From Penium margaritaceum (taxonomy: Eukaryota > Streptophyta > Zygnematophyceae > Desmidiales > Peniaceae): a stretch of DNA of 64,000 nucleotides. The notes below the pieces were generated by a model. The model was not told where the DNA came from and did not search any database. It saw only the letters and a list, made by a program, of their open reading frames with translations. The stretch is taken from the NCBI GenBank assembly GCA_023375785.1, contig SZWC01001563.1, positions 200,266 through 264,265 of the forward strand, in the 5' to 3' direction. Position numbers and translations under genes: made by a program. This document shows, in pieces, positions 32,243 to 44,135 of the stretch (positions within the stretch are counted from its first letter, which is position 1; the number at the start of each line of letters is the position of its first letter).

Positions 32243-33931
32243 CTCTCGAACATCATGCTTGTACTACACGAGTTCACAGAGGCCATGCAAGAGCGCTTCC
32301 ACATGTCTGATTTCGGAGAGGCATCATACTTCCTCGGTATCGAGATCACGCGTGAACGTAAATCATGCTCTGTCTCACTGCAATAGAGCTACTGTTGGAG
32401 CTTGAGGAGAGAGGGAGCCTTGGAGCAGCGAGCATGTGTGATTGGAAGGGCATCACTTGTGCTGAAGAATGGTTGTTCAATCACTCAAAATGTTGGAGTA
32501 CATATAGAGTTAGAGCTTGGGCAAGTCAGCCCTCTCACAAGCCACACCACTTACCCATGGAGGGTAAGGCTCACACACTAGAGTCCATAATCTCACACAA
32601 GGGAGGAAATCAGCCTAGCAATCAGGCTGACCACTCACACATGACCTAGAGAGCTAGAAAATTCTCTCATGGCACACTCCTAGTGGTCACATAACCCACA
32701 AACCCATGGAGAATCGCCATGTGTCCATGGCTAGCACACAAGGATCTCACCTCACCTAAAAATTAAGGAGAGGTACCGTTATCCTAGTCAGCACACTCTG
32801 ACTAGGCAATCCTAAGACCAAGGACCTTTTTGGATATTTCTCCCATCAGGTCTTGACCCTGGACCTCTTGCCTTTTTCTTTTCTCAGGCTAAGGCATGGA
32901 GCCATCGCCCATGGTCACCCGGATATCGACGGTCGATGATCCCGGAAACTACGAAAATTCATATCTCCCAATCCGACCGTTAGATTGGCCTCAAACTTAG
33001 ACCATAGACATTTTGTCACCTGATCTTACCAATGATGAAATTGGATGGACGATCGGAGCAGGCATCTGGTTCTTTCCTGGAACTTGCTCCTGTGGACCTG
33101 AAACTGAGGTAGATGGCTCCTTTCCCAACAGCTACGAGATCAAGGATGTTTTGCAGCGGTTTGGTATGGCAAAAGCTGAACCCATTGGCACGCCGTTGGA
33201 GACGCGGCAATACCTCGTGAGCTTTAATGGACAAGCGGATGTAGCTGAGCAGTAGAAGTACCAAAGGGCCTTCAGCAGTCTTATGTACTTGATGGTGGAA
33301 ACCAGGCCGGATCTCACACTATTGTGAGCGATATGAGCCAACTCGGCGAATTGTAGACCTCAGTACCACAAGGCAGTGAAGCGGATCTTTCGCTACCTTG
33401 TAAGAACCATGAACATCAGCATCACCTACAAGGGCAACGCCAACAATATCATCGGCTATACAGATGCACATTGGACTTCAAATCCATCAGACCGCAAGAT
33501 TAAGTCTCGACATGTGTTCCTCATGAATGGTGGGGCCATCAGCTTGTGCAGTAAGCGGCAGGTGGTTGTGGCCACTTCAAGCATAGAACCTGAGTACATC
33601 TCTCTCAGCTTTGGAGCCAAAGAAGCAGTTTGGCTCCAGCATATCATGGCGAAGATGCGTGGGAGTGCATGAATTCCAGTTCTTCAGTGCGTCGACAACC
33701 AGACCGCAATCATACTCGTCAAGAATCTTGAGTACCATGTACGCACCAAGCACGTTGACATTGCATAACATCATGAGGAACATGGTATGAGAGTGTATTC
33801 TCAAGCAAGAGTTTACTCCAACCTGCAAGCAGGTCGCTTATTTCTGTGCCAAGCCGTGATCCGTGACAAGTAGCAGCTTTGCATGAAGGCATGTGATTTC
33901 AGCCCACTCTGACTCCGGCAAAGTGGGAGAT
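32243..33931 (+). pseudogene. pol: A8: family A RT end and RNase H, split by a solo LTR
   Basis: 32243-32392 matches the part of family A RT just after YVDD (EFTEAMQERFHMSDFGEASY). After the solo LTR (32393-33130) and its GCTAC duplication it resumes at DVLQRFGMAKAEPIGTPLE and continues into RNase H (YTDAHWTSNPSDRK near 33460, AEPEYISLSFGAKEAVW-like block near 33590) down to the family A purine tract (about 33921-33931). Several stops and indels are present. Everything before this part of RT is missing. Confidence 0.8.
32393..33130 (-). repeat. Solo family A LTR with target duplication GCTAC
   Basis: A complete 738-bp LTR in minus orientation, TGTTGGAGCTTGAGG...CCCAACA on the plus strand. 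GCTAC occurs at 32388-32392 and again at 33131-33135. It interrupts A8 RT. A whole element must have inserted and then been reduced by LTR-LTR recombination. Confidence 0.9.
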
Positions 33932-34667
33932 TGTGGGAAAAAGAGCCATCCGGATCAGTTTCAGGTCCAGAAGAGCAAGTTCTAGGAAACTATCAAATGC
34001 GTACGATGGTCGTCAATACAACTTCACCATTGGAAAGGTCAGCTGGCAAAACATCTACGGTCCATGTTTTAGGCCCATCGAACAGTCAGATTGGGAGATA
34101 TGAATTTTCAAAGTTTCTGGGATCATCGATTTCACTGTATCTAGATGAACATGGGCGATGGCTCCATGCCTTGACCCAAGAAAAAAAAAGGCAAGAGGAC
34201 AAGGGTCAAGACCTGATTGGAGAAATATCCAAAAGGTCCTAGATTTTGGATTTGCGTTGTGAGAGTGTATTGACTAGGAAAAGGGTATCTCTCCTGACTT
34301 TTAGGTGAGGGGAGATCCTTGAATGCTAGCCATGGATACATGGCCATTCTCTATGAGATTGTAGGTTATGTGACCATTAGGAGGTTACCATGAGAGCATT
34401 TTCTAGCTCTCTATTTCGTGTGTGAGTGGTGAACCGGATTGCTAGGCTGATTTCCTTTCTTCTGTGAGATTATGTATTCAAGTTTGTGAGCCTTGGCCTC
34501 CATCGCTAAGTGATGTGGCTTGTGAGAGGGCTGACTTGCCCAACCTCTAGCTGTATATGTAGTCCATCATTTTGAGTGATACATTAATCAGTTTTCAGCC
34601 GAAGTGATGCCCTTCCTGTCCCACATGTTTACTACTCCAAGGCTCCCTCTCTCCTCCAGTTCCAACA
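33932..34667 (+). repeat. Family A LTR shared between A8 and A6
   Basis: The LTR starts TGTGGGAAAAAGAGCC after the A8 purine tract, so it is the 3' LTR of A8. It ends TTCCAACA at 34667 and is followed within about 20 bp by the leader end and gag of A6, so it also sits where the A6 5' LTR should be. The primer site and ~600 bp of leader are missing. A tandem array or a deletion that removed the A6 5' end would both give this. Confidence 0.75.
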
Positions 34668-35795
34668 ATAGCACCAGCACGGAAGGGCAGCGTTGAGCAT
34701 CACCCAAGCTAAAAATGACAGTAGCATGCGCGATAACAGCAGCGCAGTCCTTGGAGAGATAAGAAGGGTGTACCAACTTTACGTAACGGAAAATTCGTAC
34801 CCGCCTCCTTTTGGAGGAGGAGGGCTTGTGGGAGGTGATGAGAGGCGACAAGTACGTCCGGACTCCACAAGGAAAAGGCATTAATGAAGCAGAGGAGGTG
34901 GTGGAAAAGACGTTACTGAAAAGTGTAGCAGATGCAAACTCATCTATGTCAACAACGGCATGTAAGAAGTGGAAGAAGAAGGATAGGCAGGCCTATAGTC
35001 TCCTTGTCAATACCATATCCAACTTGCATCTTCAGTACGTGAGTGATAAGGCTAATGCAAAAGAGGATGGGAACACATTGTGCAAGAAGTATGAGAGTAA
35101 GGATCATGTATTTTTTATGCTCTTGGAGGAGAAGATGATGGCGTTGAATATGTAGGGTCGAGAACGGATGGAGGCATATTGGGAGAGGGCAAAGTAGCTG
35201 GCAAAGGAGCTCAAAGTAGCCAACTATCCTGTCAAAAAGACGTGCTTTATCCTCCTCTTGATGAGGGGACTTACAACAAGCTAGGTCATAGTGCAAGAGA
35301 TGCTAGAGTGACAGTTGACTCTTGGCCTCGACTTTATCTCGACGCACCTAGTGCAGGTGGAACTACGTTGCAATGCACCAAAGGGCAATGGCCGCAGCAA
35401 TAGTGAAGCAGTTTTTATGGCCATGGACTCACACAACCAGTAGCAGTATTAGTCTCAAGAGCAAAGAGGGAAGAAGAAAGACAAGTGTAACTATTGCCAG
35501 AAAGAGGGGAACTAGAACAAAGAGTGTTTGAAGTTCAAGAGGGACCAGAAGGAGTAGCTGTGATAACAAAAGCAGCAATCTCCACAGCACCAACACCGGT
35601 AGTCATAACACCATCAGCAGCAATAGCAGTAGTTGAATCACCCCAGCGTGTTCCATTTAGGCGACATGAACGTGGCCAAGGAGGTACGCGACCGCCTCTT
35701 CATGGCGTTGTGAGACATGTCGTAAAAGGAAAAGGCCGATCTCGTGTGGTACAAGGACTCAGACTGTACCAAGAGTCCGGCATGCCAGAAGGACT
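34668..35795 (+). pseudogene. gag: A6 gag and protease start (left part)
   Basis: The ATG at 34715 corresponds to the family A gag start, but a TAA follows after 15 codons. 34811-35155 reads the capsid region (KKWKKKDRQAYSLLVNTISN). The zinc knuckle region lies near 35500. The sequence stops in protease, just after WYKDSDC (near 35750), at the A7 insertion site GGACT. It continues at 42177. Confidence 0.82.
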
Positions 35796-36533
35796 TGTTG
35801 GATCTCGAGGAGAGAGGGAGCCTTGGAGCAGCGAGCATGTGTGATTGGAAGGGTATCACTTGTGCTGAAGAATGGTTGTTCAATCACTCAAAATGATGGA
35901 GTATATATAGAGCTAGAGCTTGGACAAGTCAGCCCTCTCACAAGCCACACCACTTAGCCATGGAGGCGAAGGCTCACACACTCGATTCCACAATCTCACA
36001 CAAGGGAGGAAATCAGCCTAGCAATCAGGCTTACCACTCACACACAACCTAGAGAGTTAGAGAATGCTCTCATGGCACACTCCTAGTGGTCACATAACCC
36101 ACAAACCCATGGAGAATCGCCATGTGTCCATGGCTAGCACAGAAGGATCTCACCTCACCTAAAATTTAAGGAGAGGTACCTTTATCCTAGTCAGCACACT
36201 CTGACAAGGCAATCCTAAGACCAAGGACCTTTTTTGATATTTCTCTCATCAGGTCGTGACCCTGGACCTCTTGCCTTTTTCTTTTCTCAGGCTAAGGCAT
36301 GGAGCCATCACCCATGGACACCCAGACATCGGCGGTCCATGACCCCCGAAACTTCGAAAATTCATATCTCCCAATCCGACCGTTGGATCGGTCTCAAACT
36401 TGGACCGTAGACAATTTGCCACCTGATCTTTCCAATGGTCAAGTCAGATTGACGACCGGAGTAGGCATCTGGTACTTTCCTATAACTTGTTCCAGTGGAC
36501 CTGAAATTGAGCCGGATGGCTCCTTTCCCGACA
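35796..36533 (-). repeat. A7 3' LTR
   Basis: 738 bp, TGTTGGATCTCGAGGAGAG...TTTCCCGACA on the plus strand. The family A purine tract (complement of 36534-36545) adjoins it. Confidence 0.9.
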
Positions 36534-36552
36534 ATCTCCGACTTTGCCATAG

Positions 36553-39500
36553 TCAGAGTGGGTTGAGTCCACATGCCTTCATGCAAAACTGCTGCTTATC
36601 ACGGATCACTGGCTTGGTGTAGAAATCAGTGACTTGCTTGCTGGTTGGAGTAAATTCTAGCTTGATAGCACCCTCATGCACCATGTGCCTGATGAAATGA
36701 TATTCGATATCAATGTGCTTGGTGCATGTGTAGTGCTCAGGACTCTTTGCGAGTGCGATTGCGCTCTGGTTGTCGACGCGCACAGGAACTGGAACTGTTG
36801 CACTCCCACTCATCTCTGCCATGAGACGTTGGCGCTAAACTGCTCCCTTGGCTCAAAAGCTAAGAGATACGTACTCAGCTTCTGTACTCGAGGTGGCCAA
36901 GACCACCTGCCGCTTGCTGCAACAGCTGATGGCACCTCCATTCATGAGAAACACATGTCCAGAGATGGACTTGCGAGTCTCAGGATTTGAAGCCCAATCT
37001 ACATCTGTGTAGCCGATGATGCTGTTGTCGTTGCCGTTGTAGGTGATGCCGACGTTGATGGTTCCAGCAAGGTAGCGGAAGATCTGCTTCACTGCCTTCT
37101 GGTGCTCCAGTCCGGGACTAGCCATGTGCTGGCTCATAGCGCTTACAGCCTGTGCGAGGTCTGGCCTGGTTGCCACCATCAAGTATATGAGACTGCCGCA
37201 GCGCATTGGTATTTCTGTCACTCAGCTGCATTTGCTTCTCCATTGAAGCTCACGAGGTACTGCCGCATCTCCAGCGGCGTGCCGATGGGTTTGGTCTCTG
37301 CCATGCCAAACCGCTGCAAAACATCCTTGATATAGCAGCTCTGTTGCAGCGAGAGAGAGCATGACTTGCGGTCACGCGTGATCTGGATACCGAGGAAGTA
37401 TGATGCCTCCCTGAGATGAGACATCTGGAAGCGCTCCTGCATGGCTTCCTTGAACTCTTGCAGTGTAGATATGCTATTGGAAAGGAGGAGCATGTTATCC
37501 ACATAGACAATGATGATGAGCACCTCATGACCATGTTGCCAGTGATAGAGGCTAAAGTCACACACACTGCGATCAAACCCCATGCACTGCAACACCGCAT
37601 CCAACTTCGGGTTCCAAGGACGCGACGCTTGCTTCAGGCCGTACAGCGACTTCTGTAGCTTAGAGACCAGGTGCTCCTGGCCATCCATGACGAACCCCTC
37701 TGGCTGCTCCATGTAGATCTCTACTCCAAGTCACCACTCAAGAATGCCGTCTTGACATCCATGAAGTGAACCTCAAAGTCCTCAGTTGCTCCATAAGAGA
37801 GGAGCGTGCGCACAGAGGCAAATTTTGGAATAGGAGCAAACGTTTCTCTATAGTCGATACCCTCCTGCTCCAAGTAGCCCTTGGCGACCAGCCTCGCGTT
37901 GTACTTTTCCAGATAACCATTTGCTCCCCGCTTCTTCTTGAACACCCACTTGAACTTGATCACCTTACGTCTAGGTGGACGCTCAGTCAGCTCCCATGTG
38001 CTGTTGTCCAACTGCGACTGTATCTCCTGCTGTACGGCTTGCGCCCAATCTGCTGCATCCGGTGTAGCCATGGCCTCCTTGTATGACGTTGACTCATCTG
38101 AATCTGCTGCAACTGCAACGTTCATCTGTTCTAGTTTTTGCAGCATCCTGAAATGGCCGCGCTCACCAGGCTTGTAACGCACCCTAAGAGGGACCTGCGA
38201 CCTCGTGCAGAGCGTTAGCGGGCGGCGCGCGCGGTGCTGCTGGCAGAACTGCTACTGTTAGTGGTGCTACATCTCCCTCCTCTGCTTCTACCGATGAGGC
38301 TATTGTATCTGCTGCATCAGACATGGGAGAGTAGAGTGATTCTCCTACTGTCACAATAAAAGAAGGATCTTGAGAGACTGATTCAGGAAGGATTTATGCT
38401 CCCATTGTCTTGTCAGCTGCCAGTTCTACTGCCTTTTCACAGACAATGTTGGTGTCGATGACGTTGCTCTCGTTGAAGACAATATCCCTGGAGATGATGA
38501 CGTGGCCTGTATCGCTCTCGTAGAGGCAATAGGCCTTGCTTCCCATGTCATACCCAATTATCAGCATTTGCACACTCTTTGCGTCCCATTATTGCCACTT
38601 CTCCTTGGGCACGTGCATGTGCACCAAACTGCCAAATGCTCGGAGATGACCCACGCTCGGTTTCTTCTCGAACCACGCCTCGTACGGTATCATCTGTTCC
38701 AGTGCGTTAGTTGAACTAGGTTCTTGATGTAGACCACAGTGCTCACGGCTTCAGCCCAGAAGTCGTAGGTCAGCCGAGCTGTGTGTAGCATGGAGCCCGC
38801 CGACTCCACAATAGTACGGTTGGCGCGTTCTGCTACACTATTTTGCTGTAGTGAGTACGGCGCGGTACGTTGCGCGTTGATGCCAGCTGATGTGAGGTAG
38901 TCCTGGAACTCCTTGCTCAGGTACTCTTCACCGCGATCGCTGCGCAGCGCCTTGATCTTCTTGCCAGTCTGGTTCTCCACGATGGCCTTGAACTCCTTGA
39001 ACCTGTCAAAGCACTGGTCCTTGGAAAGAAGGAAGTAGACAGCAGTGTAACGGCTGAAATCATCAATGAAGGTCAGGAAATACTGACAGCCTCCAAAGCT
39101 CTGGGTCTACATCGGTCGGCACAAGTCCGTGTGGACCAGCTCCAACATATCCTTCGCACGGTCCCCTGCTCCAAAGAACGCCTCCCGGTGCTGCTTCCCC
39201 TCAAAAAAGCCGATAAACAACTACTGCTCAAAGCTACAGATGGAAGGCAAGTCGCGCACCGTCTGTTTTGCTTGAAGCTGCTGCAAGGCGCACATGCTGA
39301 TGTGGCCATAGCGCGCATGCCAGATCTCGCCATCTGTTGCCTACACCATTGCTGCTAGACTCTGCTCACGCGGGATCTTGGTCGCACCAAGCAGGCGGTA
39401 CATGTCACCCTCCTTCACCGACCTGGCCAAATCCTCTCCTGTATCCTTGTTGAGGATGTAGCCATAGTCATCATCGAAGACAACGCGCCGTCCTATGTTT

Positions 39501-39959
39501 GTAATAGAGGAGACTGAGAGGAGGTTGAATGCAGCATCAGGTACACAAAGCACCCCATGGAACACTCCCACTTGAATGCCACGTGGGGTCTCCAACCATA
39601 TCTCCACAATCCCAATCCCCTCAGCATACACCACCCGATCTTCACTCATAGCGATAGGACGGGGAGGGATGGACAGTAACTGTGTAAACCACTCCTTGTG
39701 ATGTGTGAGGCTCTTGGTACAGCCTGAGTCCTTGTACCATGCGAATCCGCCTTCTCCATCTGCGACATGTCAGAGTTCGCCATGAAGAGACGGTCGCGCA
39801 CCTCCTTAACCACATTCATGTTGCCAAAGTGGTACACACCAGCGTGGTTTTGCTGCTGTTGCTGCTGCTGCTGACGCTGTTGTGACTACTACCGCTGCTG
39901 CTGCTTTTGTTGCTACAGCAACAATGACTACTACTGCTGCTACTCCTTCTGGTCCCTCT
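36553..39959 (-). pseudogene. pol: A7 pol: protease, integrase, RT, RNase H
   Basis: On the minus strand the order is protease (about 39840-39400), integrase with RSDRGGEYLSKEF (near 38930), hinge, RT (38070-37218) and RNase H ending at 36553. The RT box reads YVDN at 37505-37494, so the last catalytic Asp is changed. Longest open parts are 38182-37721 and 37712-37218. Stops and indels separate them, including one near 37715 and several in integrase. Confidence 0.87.
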
Positions 39960-40783
39960 TGAGCTTAGAACACTCTTTTTGTAGTTTCCCTCTTTCTAGC
40001 AATAGTGGCATTTGCCTTTCTTTCTGCCTCTCTGCTGCCCAGACTGCTGCTGCTGCTGCTGGTTGCGTGAGCTTGTGGCCACAAAAGCTGCTTCACTGCT
40101 GCCGCCGCCATTGCATTTTGCTGTATTACGACGCAATTCCACCTGCTCCAGGTGTGTGCAGATGAAGTCGAGGTCAAGAGTAGGCTGGCACTCCAACGTC
40201 TCTCGCACCGTGTCGTAGCTGGTTGGGAGTCCTCAGCAAGAGAGGATGAAGCGCATCTCTTCCACAGGATTGCCGGCCGCTCTCAGCTCCTTCGCCAGCT
40301 CCTTTGCCCCGTCCAAATACGCCTCCATGCCTTCACCCATCTGTATTTTCAACGCCATCATCTTTTCCTCCAAAAGCATGAGGAATGCAGGATCCTTCCT
40401 CTCATACTTCTTGTACAACGTGTCCCACCCCTCCTTTGCAGTAGCCTTGTCACTCACGTACTGAAGATGCGGGCTGGAGATGGTGTTAACAAGCAACCTA
40501 TAGGCCTGCCTGTCTTTCTTCTTCCACTCCTCATATGTCGCTGGTACAACCGCAAAAGAACCCGCTTCAGCTGCATCCATTTGTGGTATCTTCCCCCCCA
40601 CCATCTGCGCTACGGTGATGCCTTTTGCCTGTGCAACTGGAGCCGGCTCGTCCCCGCTCTCCACCTCCCACAAGCCCCTCTCCTAAAAAAGGAGACAGGT
40701 ACAGATCTTCCAAAACGTGAAGTTGGCGCGTCCCTCCAGCCTCTCCAAAGGCTAGACTGCTGTTACAAAGCAGTTGCTACCAT
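39960..40783 (-). pseudogene. gag: A7 gag
   Basis: The ATG at 40783 corresponds to the family A start, but a one-base loss in the first few codons brings in a TAA. 40673-40233 reads the capsid region (EWKKKDRQAYRLLVNTISSP, YLDGAKELAKELRAAGNP). The zinc knuckle near 40000 has a TAG after CHYC and the His is lost. A CTG/CAG-rich polyglutamine segment lies just beyond, at about 39845-39950. Confidence 0.85.
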
Positions 40784-41416
40784 GTTGAGCCTTGGTGATC
40801 CTCAGCGCTGCCCTTGGATGGTGGCGCTATACCTGCTTCTGCTGATACTTCTGCCAGGAATCTGTCTGACAGAAAATGGACTGTAGATGCGAGTACACAA
40901 GGAAATTGGATAAATGGAGCTCACCACTAGAAAATTCAGCTGAAAACCTTTCAGATCCACCCATAAAACAGGGTCATCAACAGGGGATTTTGAAAGATAT
41001 GCCCTCTTGAAAACAGGGTATGCTTCTGCTCCTACTCCAACTCAGACCAGCCAGCTTGTAAACGGTCTTTCTCCCAAACGAATCTATGGAATGCAAATAT
41101 CTTGGCACCAATAGTAAGCTTAGGAAATATACTACAATTCCCATGTGCCACTTTTTAAATTTGACAAAGAAAGGAGAGAGTTATGGTCATCACAAGGCGA
41201 TAGTCTTACTCATAGAGAAGAGTGTAGCCCTGGCCCACCTCGTTTTGAGCATAACACTCAATTCGACAGTTGGATCTTCATGATCTTGGGCTCGTTGCAA
41301 AGCTTGGCTCTTCAATTTGAAGATCCAGTGGTTGATTATAAAATCTAGTAAAGGTTTGACTCCAAGTCGTCACTCTCAAAGTGACGGCCTGTGCTGGCTG
41401 AAAGTGGCAGAAGTTG

Positions 41417-41428
41417 GCTCTGATACCA
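41417..41428 (-). other. Primer-binding site of A7
   Basis: The minus strand reads TGGTATCAGAGC, an exact match to the classical initiator tRNA-Met 3'-end site, 2 bases from the 5' LTR. The leader extends from here to 40784. Confidence 0.9.
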
Positions 41429-41430
41429 AA

Positions 41431-42176
41431 TGTTGGATCTGGAGGACAGAGAGAGCCTTGGAGGAGCGAGCATGTGTGATTGGAAGGGCATCACTTGTAA
41501 TGAAGAATGATCGTTCAATCACTCAAAATGATGGAGTACGTATAGAGCTAGAGCTTGGGCAAGTCAGCCCTCTTACAAGCCACACCACTTAGCCATGGAG
41601 ACTAAGGCTCACACACTAATCAGGCTAAGTCCATAATGTCACACAAGGGACGAAATCAGCCTAGCAATCAGGCTGACCACTCACACACAACCTAGAGAGC
41701 TAGAGAATGCTTTCATGGCACACTCCTAGTGGTCACATAACCCACAAACCCATGGAGAATCGCCATGTGTCCATGGCTAGCACACAAGGATCTCACCTCA
41801 CCTAAAACGTAAGGAGAGGTACCTTTATCCTAGTCAGCACACTCTGACAAGGCAATCCTAAGACCAAGGACCTTTTTGGATGTTTCGCCCATAAGGTCTT
41901 GACCCTGGACCTCTTGCCTTTTTCTTTTCTCAGGCTAAGGCATGGAGCCATCACCCATGGCCATCCAGACATCGGCGGTCCATGACCCAAGAAACTTCGA
42001 AAATTCATATCTCCTAGTCCGATCGTTGGATCTACCTCAAACTTAGACCATAGACGATTTGCCGCCTGATCTTTCTAATGGTGAAGTGGGATTGATGATC
42101 GAAGTAGGCATCTGGTACTTTCTTGGAACTTGTTCCTATGGACCTGAAATTGAGCCGGATGGCTTGTTTCCCAACA
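41431..42176 (-). repeat. A7 5' LTR
   Basis: Starts TGTTGGATCTGGAGG (plus strand) beside the primer site and ends TTTCCCAACA at 42176, then GGACT. It is 8 bp longer than the 3' LTR because of small insertions near 41610-41630. Confidence 0.9.
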
Positions 42177-42923
42177 GGACTGGTTTATGTAACTGCTCTC
42201 CATTCCTCCTCAACCTATTGCTTTGGGTGATGATCTTGTGATGTATGCTGAGGGGATTGGGATTGTGGATATGTGGTTAAAGACCCCTCGTGACATTGAA
42301 CTGGGAGTGTTCCATGGTGTACTGTATGTACCTGATGCTACTTTTAACCTTCTCTTATTGTCCTCTCTTGCCAACACGAGAGTGTGAGTCGTCTTTGATG
42401 ATGACTATGTCTACATCCTTCAAAAGAAAATGGGAGTTGAGTTGGCAAGGGCAGTGAAAGGACGAAACCTGTACAGGCTCTTCGGGGCAACCAAGATCCT
42501 GGGTGAGCAAAGTTTTATAGCAGAGGTGTAGGCAACTAATGGCGAAATCTGGCATGCACCCTACGGTTACATTGGCATGCGTACCTTGTAGCAATTTCAA
42601 ACGAAGCACATAGTGCATGACATACCCACCATCTCTATCTTTGAGAGCAATAGTACACCGACTGTTTGGAGGGGAAGCACCATCGCGTGGCATTCTGTAG
42701 AGCAAGGGAGCACGCGAAGGACGTGTCAGAACTGGTCCACATAGACTTGTGTGGCCGAATGCAGACTGAGAGATTTAGAGGCTTTAGGTATTTTCTCACC
42801 TTCATTTATGATTTCAGCCGTTAGACTGCTGTGTACTTCCTTTCCTCCAAGGACTAGTACCTTGACAGGTTCATGGAGTTCAAGGCAATGGTGGAGCACC
42901 AAACTGGCAAGAAGATCAAGGGA
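42177..42923 (+). pseudogene. pol: A6 protease and integrase (right part)
   Basis: Resumes family A coding after the A7 insertion: protease core (GIGIVDMWLKTPRDIELGVF near 42255), the integrase zinc region (WHAPYGYIGM, with one His lost) and the core start (FLTFIYDFSR). Stops at 42386 and 42528 and other places. It is cut at 42923 in integrase (GKKIKG) by the start of the A3 3' LTR. I find no continuation on the far side of A3/A4. Confidence 0.8.
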
Positions 42924-43659
42924 TGTTCGAATTGGAGGAAAGAGGGAGCCTTGGGGTAGCAAAGAAGAGGGATTGGAAGGACATCACTTGTGCTGAAGAA
43001 GGGTTATTGAATCACTCAAAATGATGGACTACATATAGAGCTAGTACTTGGGCAAGTCAGCCCTCTCACAAGCCAGACCACTTAGCCATGGAGGCTAAGG
43101 CTCACACACTAGAGTCCATAATCTCACACAAGAGAGGAAATCGGCCTAGCCATCAGGTTGACCACTCACACACAACCTAGAGAGGTAGGAAATGCTCTCA
43201 TAGCATACTCCTAGTGGTCAAAAAACCCACAATCCCAAGGAGAATCACCATGTATCCATGGCTAGTACACAAGGATCTCACCTCACCTAAAAGTAAGGAG
43301 AGTAGCTTTTTCCTAGTTAGCACACTGTCACAAGGCAACCTAAAAGTCTACGACCTTTTGAGATATATATCCCATCAGGTCTTGACCGTGGACGTTTTGC
43401 TTTTTTTCTTTTCTCAGGCTAAGGCATGGAGCCATCGCCCATGGTCACCCAGACATCAGCGGTCCATGACCTAAAAAACTTGAGAAATTCATATTTCCGA
43501 CTCTCACTGTTGGATCGGCCTCAAACTTGGATCGTAGACATTTTGCAACCTGATCTTTCCAATGGTGAAGCTGGATTGACGATCAAAATAAGCATATTGT
43601 ACTTTCCTGGAACTTGCTTCTGTGGAGTTGAAACTCAGCCAGATCGCATTTTCCCAACA
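42924..43659 (-). repeat. A3 3' LTR
   Basis: 736 bp on the plus strand, TGTTCGAATTGGAGG...TTCCCAACA. It is followed by a decayed purine tract and the RNase H end of A3. Compared with A1 and A9 it has many substitutions. Confidence 0.85.
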
Positions 43660-44135
43660 AGCTTCTACTTTGCCGCAGTTAGATTGGACTGAGTCCACAT
43701 GCCTTCATGTAGAGCAGCTGTTTCTCACGGGTCACTAGCTTGGTACACAAATCACAAACCTGTTTGCTAATTCAAGTAAACTCCATCTTGATAGCACCCT
43801 CCTGCACCATGTGCGTGATGAAGTGATATGCGATGTCAATGTACTTGGTACGTGCATATTGCTAAGGATTCTTGGCGAGTGCGATTGCACTCTCATTGTC
43901 AAGGTACAGAGGACGTTAAACTACTGCACTCCTACTCATCTTTGCCATCAGACTCTTAAGCCATACTGTTTCCTTGGCTCGAAAGCTCATAAAGACGTAG
44001 TCAATTTCCGTGCTTGGATGGCCACGACCACTTGCTGCTTGCTGCACCAGCAAATGGCCTTACTATTCATGAGGAATACACGTGTATAGATGAACTAGCA
44101 GTCCTGCAGGTTTGAAGCTCTATCTATATCTGTAT

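Larger units (their letters stand above)
35796..42176 (-). mobile_element. Copia-type retrotransposon A7, full length, nested in A6
   Basis: A minus-strand family A element with 3' LTR 35796-36533, pol, gag, leader, primer site and 5' LTR 41431-42176. The target duplication is perfect: GGACT at 35791-35795 and 42177-42181. Removing A7 and one GGACT restores A6 protease sequence. Stops and indels are more numerous than in A1 or A2. Confidence 0.92.

Noticed and set aside
40152-40886. 244-codon plus-strand open frame
   Set aside because: It is the antisense shadow of A7 gag; equivalent antisense frames appear opposite gag in A1, A2 and A9.
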